From an uncultured Erythrobacter sp. (lineage in GTDB: Bacteria > Pseudomonadota > Alphaproteobacteria > Sphingomonadales > Sphingomonadaceae), in assembly GCA_947502305.1 (NCBI GenBank), contig CANMZA010000002.1:463041-527040 (forward strand): a stretch of DNA of 64,000 bases, given 5' to 3'. Both the position numbers and the translations under genes were made by a program. A model generated the notes under the pieces. The model worked only from the letters and a program-made list of their open reading frames with translations, searched no databases and had not been told where the DNA came from. This document shows positions 55,591-63,594 of the stretch, piece after piece; position 1 is the stretch's first letter; each line of letters starts with the position of its first letter.

Positions 55591-56000
55591 GCGAGCTTGA
55601 TTTGCTGGCGGCCCAAACCGCTTTAGCCAAGAAATATGGCGGCAGCGCAGACGGTGTTGAACGCCACATCTTCCTGTGCGCGCTTTCTGAAAAACAGAAA
55701 TGCTGCTCGCCAGAGGCAGGCGCGGAGTCTTGGCAATTTCTCAAAGACCGATTGAAAGCCCGCGGCCTTGCTGGGCCGAAACGCACCGATCAACATCCGC
55801 GCGGCGCAGGCGGCGGTATTCAGCGATCAAAAGCGGATTGCCTGCAAATCTGCAGCGCCGGACCGATCGCCGTCGTTTGGCCCGACAATGTCTGGTATCA
55901 TTCGTGCAGCCCAGCCGTGCTGGAGCGGATCATCGAAGAGCATTTGGTCGGCGGTAAGCCGGTTGAGGAATTTCGGTTGGTGCCGCTCCCCAAGGGATAG
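55587..56000 (+). CDS. (2Fe-2S) ferredoxin-like protein
   Basis: 137 residues with a thioredoxin-like ferredoxin pattern: RHIFLCAL...KCC near the start and [24 protein letters not shown] toward the end, the cysteine arrangement of NuoE-type [2Fe-2S] domains. It shares ATGA with the S9 peptidase stop. It may be an electron carrier, but its partner is unknown. Confidence 0.8.
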   Translation: MSELDLLAAQTALAKKYGGSADGVERHIFLCALSEKQKCCSPEAGAESWQFLKDRLKARGLAGPKRTDQHPRGAGGGIQRSKADCLQICSAGPIAVVWPDNVWYHSCSPAVLERIIEEHLVGGKPVEEFRLVPLPKG

Positions 56001-56004
56001 CGTC

Positions 56005-56319
56005 TTAATCCTCGTCTTTGGGTGCCCACAATTCATCGGCATCTGGCAGGCGATTATCAACCGCCTCATCATGCCCGGTCCCGTTTGACAGAAACGCAAG
56101 GCCCATCAAGCCGCCGCCAAGCAGCATCGTAAAGCTGATGCCCAAGGCCACCGCGATGTAGAAATGCACCGAAATCGCGCCATTATAGGCATAGAGCAAT
56201 CCAAGCGCGATCAGCACCGTTGCGACGGTAAACGCCATCAGCACTTTCATAATCTGGCGATAGCGCGCCCATGCATGCGCGGCATTTTGCGGATCATCGA
56301 GGGGGGATTTGTTGACCAT
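56005..56319 (-). CDS. Hypothetical two-helix membrane protein
   Basis: 104 residues from ATG 56319 with GGAAAT 3-8 nt upstream. Two membrane segments (about 28-48 and 54-76) and an acidic C-terminal tail (DADELWAPKDED). Convergent to the ferredoxin gene, only four bases apart. No recognised family. Confidence 0.6.
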   Translation of the reverse strand: MVNKSPLDDPQNAAHAWARYRQIMKVLMAFTVATVLIALGLLYAYNGAISVHFYIAVALGISFTMLLGGGLMGLAFLSNGTGHDEAVDNRLPDADELWAPKDED

Positions 56320-56494
56320 GACATTTCCATGCGGACCCAGCCGCCGCTTTGCAATGAAGAAACTCTGGTGAGTTACGCAGCGGCGCTTTGATCGGAGGCG
56401 GATCAATCCGTTTGGGGACCAGATTCGCCTTTTGCCGCAATTGATGGCATTTTCACAAAATCAGCAGAGTCGAAACCGATAGAGGAGCGCCATC

Positions 56495-56926
56495 ATGACC
56501 ATTGCCAAGATCATCGGTGATAGGGATGCATCGGATGTTGTTTCTTGCGACGTCACAACCCCTGTTGCCGAAGCGGTCGGCATATTGGCCGGCAAACGCA
56601 TTGGGGCGTTGCCCGTCCTGAGCAACGGGAAAGTCGCCGGAATCGTGTCGGAGCGCGACATTATCTACCGCCTTGCAGAAAAGGGCAGCAGTTGTCTCGA
56701 CCTTACCGTTGAATCGATCATGACATCGCCAGCCATCACGGTCGAACCCAGCACGCTTATCGACGATGCTCTCGCTTTGATGACTCGCCGCCGTTTTCGC
56801 CATTTTCCCGTCGTCGATGATGGCAAATTAGTCGCATTTATTTCCATCGGCGATTTGGTGAAAAGCAAGATCGACGAGGTGGAACACGAAGCCGCCGCGA
56901 TGCGCGATTATATTCAAACGGTTTGA
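56495..56926 (+). CDS. Two-CBS-domain protein
   Basis: 143 residues made of two CBS domains (AEAVGILAGKRIGALPVLSNGKVAG and DDALALMTRRRFRHFPVVDDGKL, each with the central G-x-(L/F)-P-V-(L/V) strand). These usually sense adenine nucleotides. No partner enzyme domain is fused. Homologs with only two CBS domains often act as stand-alone regulators. Confidence 0.9.
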   Translation: MTIAKIIGDRDASDVVSCDVTTPVAEAVGILAGKRIGALPVLSNGKVAGIVSERDIIYRLAEKGSSCLDLTVESIMTSPAITVEPSTLIDDALALMTRRRFRHFPVVDDGKLVAFISIGDLVKSKIDEVEHEAAAMRDYIQTV

Positions 56927-56938
56927 TCTAAACAGATC

Positions 56939-56994
56939 TCACCTTGAGGATCTCACCTTGAGGATCACACCTTGAGGATCACACCTTGAGGATC
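56939..56994. repeat. Four tandem 14-bp repeats
   Basis: The unit (T/A)CACCTTGAGGATC occurs four times without gaps at 56939, 56953, 56967 and 56981; units 1-2 start with T, units 3-4 with A. It fills the space between the CBS gene and erpA. The core CTTGAGG resembles a ribosome-binding sequence, but is too far from the erpA start to serve directly. Confidence 0.85.
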
Positions 56995-57020
56995 ATTGGC
57001 CGAGACCCTAAATACACACT

Positions 57021-57350
57021 ATGTCAGAAACTATGACCCTTACCCCTGCGGCGGCAAAGCGTATTGCGTGGATCGCTGAAAAACAGACCAAGCCAGCGAT
57101 TTTACGGCTTTCGGTTGAAGGGGGCGGTTGCTCTGGTTTTCAGTATAAATTCGGCCTCGCAGATGCGGCCGAGGGTGACGATATGGTCAGCGAAACCGAC
57201 GGCGTGAAATTGGTGGTTGATCCGATGAGCCTCGATCTTGTCGGTGGCAGCATCGTTGATTTCGTCGAATCGCTAGGCGGCGCGGCTTTCCGCGTCGAAA
57301 ATCCCAAGGCTGCCGCTGGCTGCGGTTGTGGCTCCAGCTTCGGCATCTAA
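57021..57350 (+). CDS. erpA: Iron-sulfur cluster insertion protein ErpA
   Basis: 109 residues with Cys37 (GGGCSGF) and the C-terminal CGCGSSFGI (Cys101, Cys103), the ErpA-like ending that differs from the suf-operon carrier (ending CGCGESFMV). It delivers Fe-S clusters to apoproteins, especially in isoprenoid synthesis and respiration. No promoter upstream was identified; the tandem repeat lies between it and the CBS gene. Confidence 0.92.
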   Translation: MSETMTLTPAAAKRIAWIAEKQTKPAILRLSVEGGGCSGFQYKFGLADAAEGDDMVSETDGVKLVVDPMSLDLVGGSIVDFVESLGGAAFRVENPKAAAGCGCGSSFGI

Positions 57351-57478
57351 GCTCGCCGTTTCAGCGGGCTTTTGCCGTGCCAATTTCTCAAACCTGTTCA
57401 GTTGCCGGTTCGGCCAAGTCTCGGCTGTTTGTCACCTTCCAATAGACGCGGCGCGCTGCATCCTTCATGGATGTGACC

Positions 57479-58285
57479 ATGAAAATCGCGACTTACAACA
57501 TCAACGGTATCAAGGCACGCCTGCCGCGTCTCAAAGAATGGCTCACCGAAACGCGCCCCTCGGTCGCGTGCCTGCAAGAGGTCAAAAGCCAAGACAAAGA
57601 CTTCCCCGCCTCCGAATTCGAGGACTTGGGTTACCAAGTAATCTGGCATGGTCAAAAGAGCTTCAACGGTGTTGCCATCCTTGCCGACACTGAGGCGGGC
57701 TATAGCGTAAACGAAGTTAAACGCGGGCTTGGCATTGATGGGCCGAAAGAGGGGGAGGGCGAGCAAGCCCGCTATCTCGAGGCGGATATCGCCAAAGACG
57801 GCAGCAGCACCCGGATCGTGTGTATCTATCTGCCCAATGGTAACCCGCTGCCTGGCCCCAAATTCGATTACAAAATCGCATGGATGGAAAAATTGCGTGC
57901 CCGGATGGCCGAAATCTGGGCTGAGGAAGTGCCAGCGGCGGTTCTGGGCGATTACAACGTTATCCCAGAAGATGACGATGTTTACGCGGTCAAAGCAATG
58001 GCCTCTGACGCATTGATGCAGCCGGAATCGCGCGCGGCCTATGCCCGGTTGCTCGCCGATGGTTGGTGCGATGCGTTACGCACACTCAATCCGCGCGGCG
58101 GAGTTTGGACCTATTGGGATTATCAAGCAGGCGCGTGGCAACGGGATCATGGGTTTCGTATCGACCATATCCTGCTGTCTCCAGAATTGGCTGGCGAGCT
58201 TAACGCAGTTGGGGTCGATAAAGACCATCGCGGGCGCGAGAAAGCCAGCGATCACGCGCCGACATGGGCGATCTTGCGGGGTTGA
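57479..58285 (+). CDS. xth: Exodeoxyribonuclease III
   Basis: 268 residues with the AP-endonuclease family 1 motifs TYNINGIKARL, LQEVKSQDK, LGDYNVIP and the C-terminal SDHAPTWAIL. It repairs abasic sites and removes 3' blocking groups. ATG 57479 matches the family start (MKIATYNINGI); an ATG at 57467 would add four residues. Confidence 0.94.
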   Translation: MKIATYNINGIKARLPRLKEWLTETRPSVACLQEVKSQDKDFPASEFEDLGYQVIWHGQKSFNGVAILADTEAGYSVNEVKRGLGIDGPKEGEGEQARYLEADIAKDGSSTRIVCIYLPNGNPLPGPKFDYKIAWMEKLRARMAEIWAEEVPAAVLGDYNVIPEDDDVYAVKAMASDALMQPESRAAYARLLADGWCDALRTLNPRGGVWTYWDYQAGAWQRDHGFRIDHILLSPELAGELNAVGVDKDHRGREKASDHAPTWAILRG

Positions 58286-58304
58286 CGGTTAAGCCCCGCA
58301 AACG

Positions 58305-58338
58305 AAAACCCCCGCCAACCAAAAGGCAGGCGGGGGTT
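58305..58338 (-). terminator. Intrinsic terminator of the SleB-like gene
   Basis: On the minus strand AACCCCCGCC and GGCGGGGGTT form a 10-bp stem around a 12-nt loop, followed by TTTCGTTT. It lies 24 nt after the stop of the SleB-like gene and also sits just past the convergent exonuclease III gene. Confidence 0.7.
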
Positions 58339-58361
58339 CTAAATCTGCGACTTAGCCGAAC

Positions 58362-59042
58362 TCAACGATAGAAAACGTGAGTGTCGATCTGTGCCAAGCG
58401 GGTTTTGGCCCGGCTCCACCGAGGGCGGACATAGGTTGCGTGGAAATACACCGCGTCGGCGGCTTCTGATTCCCACATTCCGTCATGCGCGATCCGCGCC
58501 ACGGCTTTTGCCCGGTCCCACGCGGCAGAGGATGTGTTGATGTTAGGCATTCTGCCGCCGCGCACGAATGAAAACTGCGAACGCTGGTAAACAACGCCGC
58601 AATAGCTAGCGGGCCAGCGGCGATCTTCGCTGCGATTGATCACAACTTGCGCCACGGCAAGCTGTCCGGCGAGCTCTTCGCCGCGCGATTCGAAATAGAC
58701 CGCCCCTGCGAGGCAGCGCATTTGTTCGGTCAATTGGGCGTCATCATCAACCAAACCGACAAGTTCGCGTAGAGAGGAGGCTTCTATGTCAGAGCCCGCA
58801 CCATCATTCGCGTTCGTATCCGGCAGCGGTTGAACCACTTCCTCAGACACGAAGACTGGCGCTTCTGGCATGACTTCTACCGGAGTAGGCGCCTGCTGGG
58901 CTTCTGTTTGCGCTGCTGCCTCAGCAGCGGCAGTGATTGCGGCATCTTGGGCAAATGCCTCAGCGCCATCAGCGCTGGAAAAACTCAAACTGGCTGTCGC
59001 GACGACTGCGACAGCACTTAGGGAATACGTCTTACGACCCAT
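58362..59042 (-). CDS. Exported cell wall hydrolase, SleB-like
   Basis: 226 residues from ATG 59042 with a signal peptide (SAVAVVATASLSFSSADGAEA), an Ala/Pro/Glu linker, and a Hydrolase_2 domain: LAGAVYFESRGEELAGQLAVAQVVINR with the catalytic Glu, and ADAVYFHATYVRPRW. SleB-type enzymes are peptidoglycan lytic transglycosylases. The -10/-35 candidate lies at 59219-59246. Confidence 0.87.
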   Translation of the reverse strand: MGRKTYSLSAVAVVATASLSFSSADGAEAFAQDAAITAAAEAAAQTEAQQAPTPVEVMPEAPVFVSEEVVQPLPDTNANDGAGSDIEASSLRELVGLVDDDAQLTEQMRCLAGAVYFESRGEELAGQLAVAQVVINRSEDRRWPASYCGVVYQRSQFSFVRGGRMPNINTSSAAWDRAKAVARIAHDGMWESEAADAVYFHATYVRPRWSRAKTRLAQIDTHVFYR

Positions 59043-59218
59043 GGGATCTACTATTTCTGCGGTGAGCGAGCTCCGACGCAGGCTGGGACCTGTTGCGAGT
59101 GTTTTTCGCGGGGGTGAGAGAGGTGGTCCGTTTAAGCCTACCGGCTGCCCCCCGTCTGCGTGCCTTTGGACCGGCCTCATTGCCGTTCCGCTGGCCTCCG
59201 CATCTGGAAGCAAGGGGT

Positions 59219-59246
59219 CAAATAGTCACAAATGTAACTACGTCAA
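59219..59246 (-). promoter_or_regulatory. Candidate promoter of the SleB-like gene
   Basis: On the minus strand TTGACG, 16 bases, TATTTG. Between the boxes is GTTACATTTGTGAC, an imperfect palindrome. It is about 180 nt upstream of the start. The upstream box overlaps the end region of the DUF1491 gene. Confidence 0.35.
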
Positions 59247-59247
59247 G

Positions 59248-59583
59248 TTAACGCGGTAATAGTGCGATGAAGCGTTCTGGATCTTCGACATCCAGCTCCA
59301 AAATCCAAATATCGGGGTCTTGAGACCGACGGCGTTCCAGATACTCATAAAATTCATGTGGTTTTTCAGTATCTTGAGATTTCGTCGCAATGAATGGGCG
59401 AGTCCCATCCATTTGCGGCATTCTTTCAAGCACCTGCACATCCTCGCCGCGGCACATTGTTACAATTAACACTGTACCGGCGTCGCGTTCCCCTTTGGCA
59501 AGCACCATCGCATTGCCGCCATGTGTTTCGGTAAGGCGAATCAAGCTGGAGATTTCGAGATGAGCGGGGAGGCGCGTGGTCAT
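59248..59583 (-). CDS. DUF1491 family protein
   Basis: 111 residues with the DUF1491 pattern (LEISSLIRLTETHGGNAMVLAKGERDAGTVLIVTM, QVLERM), a family found mainly in Sphingomonadales and other alphaproteobacteria. Soluble, no signal peptide. Function unknown. Stands 24 nt after the thioesterase gene. Confidence 0.82.
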   Translation of the reverse strand: MTTRLPAHLEISSLIRLTETHGGNAMVLAKGERDAGTVLIVTMCRGEDVQVLERMPQMDGTRPFIATKSQDTEKPHEFYEYLERRRSQDPDIWILELDVEDPERFIALLPR

Positions 59584-59607
59584 TGGCGGCTCATCACAGT
59601 GCGCAAT

Positions 59608-60087
59608 TCACGCAGAATAGCCGGGCAAACCAGACAGCGCGATCCGCGACCGCATGAATGTGCCGGTGCCGCGGCCGATTTCATCGCCTTCTGCATCAAT
59701 CAACCGCGATTCGGCCACCAGAACACGGCGTTTCCCGCTAACCCAGCGCCCTTCGGCCACGACTTCCCCTTCGCGCACAGGCTTAGTGAAGTGCAGATTG
59801 AAGCTGGTGGTCAGCAAAAACCGGTCCGTCGCCATCGTGTTCGCGGCGTAAAATGCGGCATCGTCGAGCATCTTGAAATAGATCGTCCCATGCGCCGCCC
59901 CAGCCGCATGGAACACATCGCGCGTCACCGCGAATGTCAGGCGTGAGCGCCCCTCACCAGTAATTGCGAGCTTTGACTGGAACATCGCATTGACCGGAGC
60001 GGAACCGTAAAGCCGCTCCAACGCCCGATAATGCAAATCCGCACCATTGGGTGTTTCTGCGCGGCCGCCATCCTTCTCAGGCGGCAT
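59608..60087 (-). CDS. PaaI-family hotdog thioesterase
   Basis: 159 residues with the hotdog signature HAAGAAHGTIYFKMLDDAAFYAANTM and EGRWVSGKRRVLVAES. It probably hydrolyses acyl-CoA esters; substrate unknown. Three bases separate it from ptsN, so co-translation is likely. Confidence 0.85.
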   Translation of the reverse strand: MPPEKDGGRAETPNGADLHYRALERLYGSAPVNAMFQSKLAITGEGRSRLTFAVTRDVFHAAGAAHGTIYFKMLDDAAFYAANTMATDRFLLTTSFNLHFTKPVREGEVVAEGRWVSGKRRVLVAESRLIDAEGDEIGRGTGTFMRSRIALSGLPGYSA

Positions 60088-60089
60088 GT

Positions 60090-60551
60090 TTAAGCAGCAG
60101 CGCGCAAGAATTGATTGGTCAGCACTCCAAACGCCGCTTCGGCATCGGGCGCATCACTGAGCGCGCCCATCCTTGCCTCATCACGGACAAACCGCGAAAT
60201 CGCGGCCAGTGCATGCAAATGGGTCGCCCCGGCATTTTCAGGAGAGACGAGCCCGAAGATGAGCGAAACGGGAATCGCATCAGCAGCCTTAAAATCGACC
60301 GGTTGTTCCAATTTCAGCAACACCATCGTCGGACGCTTCACTGCGTCGCTGCGGCAATGCGGAATTGCGACGCCGCGGCCAAAACCGGTGCTGCCTAAGG
60401 CTTCGCGTTGCTCCAACCCTTCGAGCACGGCGTCCGCGTCAAGCTGATACACCTCAGCAAACAGATCCGATAATTGCGTGAGCACTTCGCGAGCCGATTC
60501 CGGACGCGCAGTGGCAACCGCTTCGGGCAAAATAGAAATATTTACGTCCAT
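60090..60551 (-). CDS. ptsN: Nitrogen-regulatory PTS protein EIIA-Ntr
   Basis: 153 residues with the EIIA-Ntr core GFGRGVAIPHCRSD, in which His65 is the phospho-acceptor, and the segment PTMVLLKLEQPVDFKA. The phosphorylation state of PtsN links nitrogen and potassium status to transcription in many proteobacteria. It is 161 nt downstream of hpf, a gene order widely seen in alphaproteobacteria. Confidence 0.94.
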   Translation of the reverse strand: MDVNISILPEAVATARPESAREVLTQLSDLFAEVYQLDADAVLEGLEQREALGSTGFGRGVAIPHCRSDAVKRPTMVLLKLEQPVDFKAADAIPVSLIFGLVSPENAGATHLHALAAISRFVRDEARMGALSDAPDAEAAFGVLTNQFLRAAA

Positions 60552-60712
60552 GACGAACTCAAAATCCCAATCTGGCTAATCCTGCAAGCAGGGGGAAGAG
60601 GGGGCCATAAAGAGAGGTTGGCGGCCAGCGATATGCCGCGCCTGACTTCTCATTCATGGGTGGACCAGCTCAATTACCCTACGGTTCCCTGCCGCAGCCA
60701 AGCGCTTTGATC

Positions 60713-61273
60713 CTAGTGCGGTTCGACCCATCCGATCGATCCGTCTTGGCGGCGATAAACCATATTATGCCTGCCAGTGCCAGCATTTTTGAAAAACAGC
60801 GCCGGCGTATCGCGCAAATCGAGCATCATAACCGCATCCGCAACGCTGCCTTCGGGAACGTCGACGCTGGTTTCTGCGATCACTGGCGGAGCGTCTGCGG
60901 TAACTTCCTCCTCAGGCTCCTCCATGGCAAAAATCGTATAAGCGGCCTCTTCCTCCGCGCGCACTTGCAAGGCGCGTTCATGGCGATCGGTTAGGCGGCG
61001 TTTGTGGCGGCGCAGTTGTTTTTCGATTTTTGCAGCAGAATTATCGAGAGCGAGATGCGCATCATGGGCATCGCCCCGCGCTTTCAGGATCATACCGTGG
61101 GAAACATGGGTGACGATATCGCAGGTGAAGGAACTGCCCGATTTGCCGAATGTGATGTGCGAAGACAGGGCGCGATCAAAATACTTCTCCACTATCCCCC
61201 CCAATCGGTCAGAAGCGTGTTCCTGAAGCGCTGCACCAGTTTCAACCTGGTGTCCCGAAATTCGGATGTCCAT
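60713..61273 (-). CDS. hpf: Long-form ribosome hibernation promoting factor
   Basis: 186 residues: the N-terminal RaiA/HPF domain (MDIRISGHQVETGAALQEHA, HISHGMI-like region, RRHKRRLTDRH) and, after an acidic linker, the C-terminal dimerisation domain (VMMLDLRDTPALFFKNAGTG). The long form makes inactive 100S ribosomes without RMF. Confidence 0.94.
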   Translation of the reverse strand: MDIRISGHQVETGAALQEHASDRLGGIVEKYFDRALSSHITFGKSGSSFTCDIVTHVSHGMILKARGDAHDAHLALDNSAAKIEKQLRRHKRRLTDRHERALQVRAEEEAAYTIFAMEEPEEEVTADAPPVIAETSVDVPEGSVADAVMMLDLRDTPALFFKNAGTGRHNMVYRRQDGSIGWVEPH

Positions 61274-61311
61274 CGCGGCCTGTTCTCCTTCATTGCCTGT
61301 TTAATATGTTG

Positions 61312-62034
61312 TTATTTCGCCCAAATCGCACCCTTGATCCCTGCGATAAATTCGCCGTGCTTGGCCAATTCCGCTGGCGAGGCGCTATGCGGGCGCGGTT
61401 CGCGGCGGGGAAGGCGGTTTGATCCGGAATGCGGGCGCGAACTTGTCCCTTGCGCGTTCAAATTCGCTCTATTTGGTGCGGCTTGCGCGGCGGAATCCTC
61501 TGCCGCCAATTCCAATCCAATCTGCCGCCCGCCCGTCAGTTCGACATAAACCTGCGCCAGCAATTCGGCATCGAGCAAGGCGCCGTGTTTGACCCGGTGG
61601 CTGCGATCAACGCCGTATCGCGAACACAAAGCATCGAGCGATAATTTGGCACCGGGATGTTTCTTGCGCGCAATCGCGACCGTGTCGATCATACGGTCCA
61701 TCGCAATTGGTTCTTGCCCAATCAGGACCAATTCCGAATTGAGAAAGCCAAAATCAAACGCAGCATTGTGAGCGACCAAAGGCGCATCACCCAAAAATTC
61801 AATCAATTCGCCAAATGTATCGGCGAATAAGGGTTTGGCCGAAAGGAACGACGCAGACAGGCCATGCACAGCCTCCGCCGCGGCAGGCATATCACGCTGA
61901 GGATTGTAATAAGCGTGGAAGGAGCGGCCCGTTTCAACCCGCCCGATCATTTCGACGCAGCCTATCTCTACCATTCGGTCGCCCGTTTTGGGGTCGAGTC
62001 CGGTTGTTTCGGTGTCGAAAATCACTTCGCGCAT
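61312..62034 (-). CDS. dnaQ: DNA polymerase III epsilon subunit
   Basis: 240 residues with exonuclease motifs FDTETTGLD, HNAAFDFGFLN and HGALLDAELLAQVY, making the proofreading 3'-5' exonuclease of Pol III. The tail (EDSAAQAAPNRANLNAQGTSS...) is rich in Ala, Arg and Ser and would bind the polymerase alpha subunit. ATG 62034 begins the conserved MREVIFDTET; 62040 would add two residues. Confidence 0.95.
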   Translation of the reverse strand: MREVIFDTETTGLDPKTGDRMVEIGCVEMIGRVETGRSFHAYYNPQRDMPAAAEAVHGLSASFLSAKPLFADTFGELIEFLGDAPLVAHNAAFDFGFLNSELVLIGQEPIAMDRMIDTVAIARKKHPGAKLSLDALCSRYGVDRSHRVKHGALLDAELLAQVYVELTGGRQIGLELAAEDSAAQAAPNRANLNAQGTSSRPHSGSNRLPRREPRPHSASPAELAKHGEFIAGIKGAIWAK

Positions 62035-62092
62035 AGGCAATGTTATTCACCCATGCGAGCGGCGGCGCAAGGGGGGATGGCAGATGCGGCGA

Positions 62093-62743
62093 TTAAGTCT
62101 GCTCGGATTGCGATGCAGTGAGTGCGTCGCGGCGCAATTCTTCGACTAATTGCGAAACTTGCGCCTCTGTTTCCGCCAGAGTTTTACCAGTGTCGATCAG
62201 ATGATCGGCACGCTCTCGCTTTTCCGCATCAGGGGTTTGAATCCCCAAAATATGTTCAAACTTTTCCGCCGTCATGCCGGGCCGGGCCAAGACACGCTCT
62301 CGTTGAATGTCTGCCGGGGCGGAAACCACCACTACGGCGTCCACACCCGCATGCCCGCCGCCCTCAAACAATAACGGAATATCGAACAGGATCAGCGGAG
62401 CGGCTGCGTTCTCCGCCAAAAATTGCGCGCGTTTCTCGCCGACGGCAGGATGTACGATCGCTTCTAGAGCGGCGAGTTTTTGCTTGTCGGCAAAGACGAT
62501 TTTTCCCAGCGCCTCACGGTCAACGCCTTGCGGCCCGGTGGATCCTGGGAAAGCAGCCTCAATCGCGGGATTAAGCGCACCATTTGGCCCCTGCATCGCG
62601 CGAACTTGAGCATCAGCATCAAAAATCGGGACGCCAGCGCGTTCAAACATGGCGGCAACCGTGGATTTGCCCATGCCGATAGAGCCGGTCAGGCCGATAA
62701 TTAGAGGACGCGTCTGATCAGATTGCGGGGCGATATCGGTCAT
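62093..62743 (-). CDS. coaE: Dephospho-CoA kinase
   Basis: 216 residues with Walker A GLTGSIGMGKST, FDADAQVRAM and the DIPLLFEGG lid region of CoaE, the last step in CoA synthesis. The start overlaps the aroE stop by 4 nt. dnaQ follows 58 nt downstream. aroE-coaE-dnaQ in this order is a common alphaproteobacterial arrangement. Confidence 0.95.
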   Translation of the reverse strand: MTDIAPQSDQTRPLIIGLTGSIGMGKSTVAAMFERAGVPIFDADAQVRAMQGPNGALNPAIEAAFPGSTGPQGVDREALGKIVFADKQKLAALEAIVHPAVGEKRAQFLAENAAAPLILFDIPLLFEGGGHAGVDAVVVVSAPADIQRERVLARPGMTAEKFEHILGIQTPDAEKRERADHLIDTGKTLAETEAQVSQLVEELRRDALTASQSEQT

Positions 62744-63594
62744 TGAGACAGCAATTCCATCAATTCAGCATCATCTTGACGCGGGGGGGTAACCCCAAAG
62801 AACTTCTCAAACGCAATTGCAGCCTGCCCGACCAACATGGAAAGCCCGCCAACAATCGGGTGGTCAGCGGCGCGCGCCGCCGTCAGAAAAGGGGTTTCCA
62901 TCGGATTGGTCACAATATCATAGGCAACACTGCCCGGCGGCGCATGGCTCCAATCAAACTCCAATGGCGGGCTGCCCTGCATGCCCAAAGGAGAGGCATT
63001 GACCACCAGATCGTAACATTGATCGCGGTCATCAAAGGCAAAATCGGTTGGTTCAGCAAAATGCGACAGCGCCGCCGCGTGATGCTCGCCATGCGGGGCC
63101 AATTCATCAAGCAAGGCGCGCGCTTTGGCCGGATCACGCCCAGCAACCACCAAAGTAAAACCTTTATCCGCCAGCCCCGCAATAATCGCCCGCGCCGCCC
63201 CGCCAGTGCCCAGTATGCGCGCCATGCGAAACAGGTGCTTTTCTTCGAGAGCTGGCAATAACGGCTCAAGAAACCCGCCCGCGTCGGTGTTGAACCCTTT
63301 CAATGACCCATCATCCTGCCGAATGACAGTGTTCACCGCCCCCAATTTTGCCGCCAGCGGGTCGAGCGTTTCAAGGTGCGGAATAATCGCCTGTTTATGG
63401 GGCATTGTGACATTGCAACCAATCCAGCCGGCGCTTTGCCGCGATTGTGCAAGATAATCAGCCAATTCTGACGGGATGACTGCCTGCGCCGTGTAATCGG
63501 CGGCAATGCCCAGTTTCTGAAGCCAAAAACCGTGGATCACCGGCGATTTGGAATGCGCAATCGGGTCACCAATGACGTGAGCGTGGCGCGTCAT
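62740..63594 (-). CDS. aroE: Shikimate dehydrogenase
   Basis: 284 residues with the shikimate-binding SKSP, the LTVP-equivalent VTMPHKQAI, GCNVTMPHK, the NADP-binding glycine loop LGTGGAARAI and a C-terminal QAAIAFEKFFG. It reduces 3-dehydroshikimate with NADPH. ATGA overlaps join it to coaE and to the Maf gene upstream. Confidence 0.95.
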   Translation of the reverse strand: MTRHAHVIGDPIAHSKSPVIHGFWLQKLGIAADYTAQAVIPSELADYLAQSRQSAGWIGCNVTMPHKQAIIPHLETLDPLAAKLGAVNTVIRQDDGSLKGFNTDAGGFLEPLLPALEEKHLFRMARILGTGGAARAIIAGLADKGFTLVVAGRDPAKARALLDELAPHGEHHAAALSHFAEPTDFAFDDRDQCYDLVVNASPLGMQGSPPLEFDWSHAPPGSVAYDIVTNPMETPFLTAARAADHPIVGGLSMLVGQAAIAFEKFFGVTPPRQDDAELMELLSQ

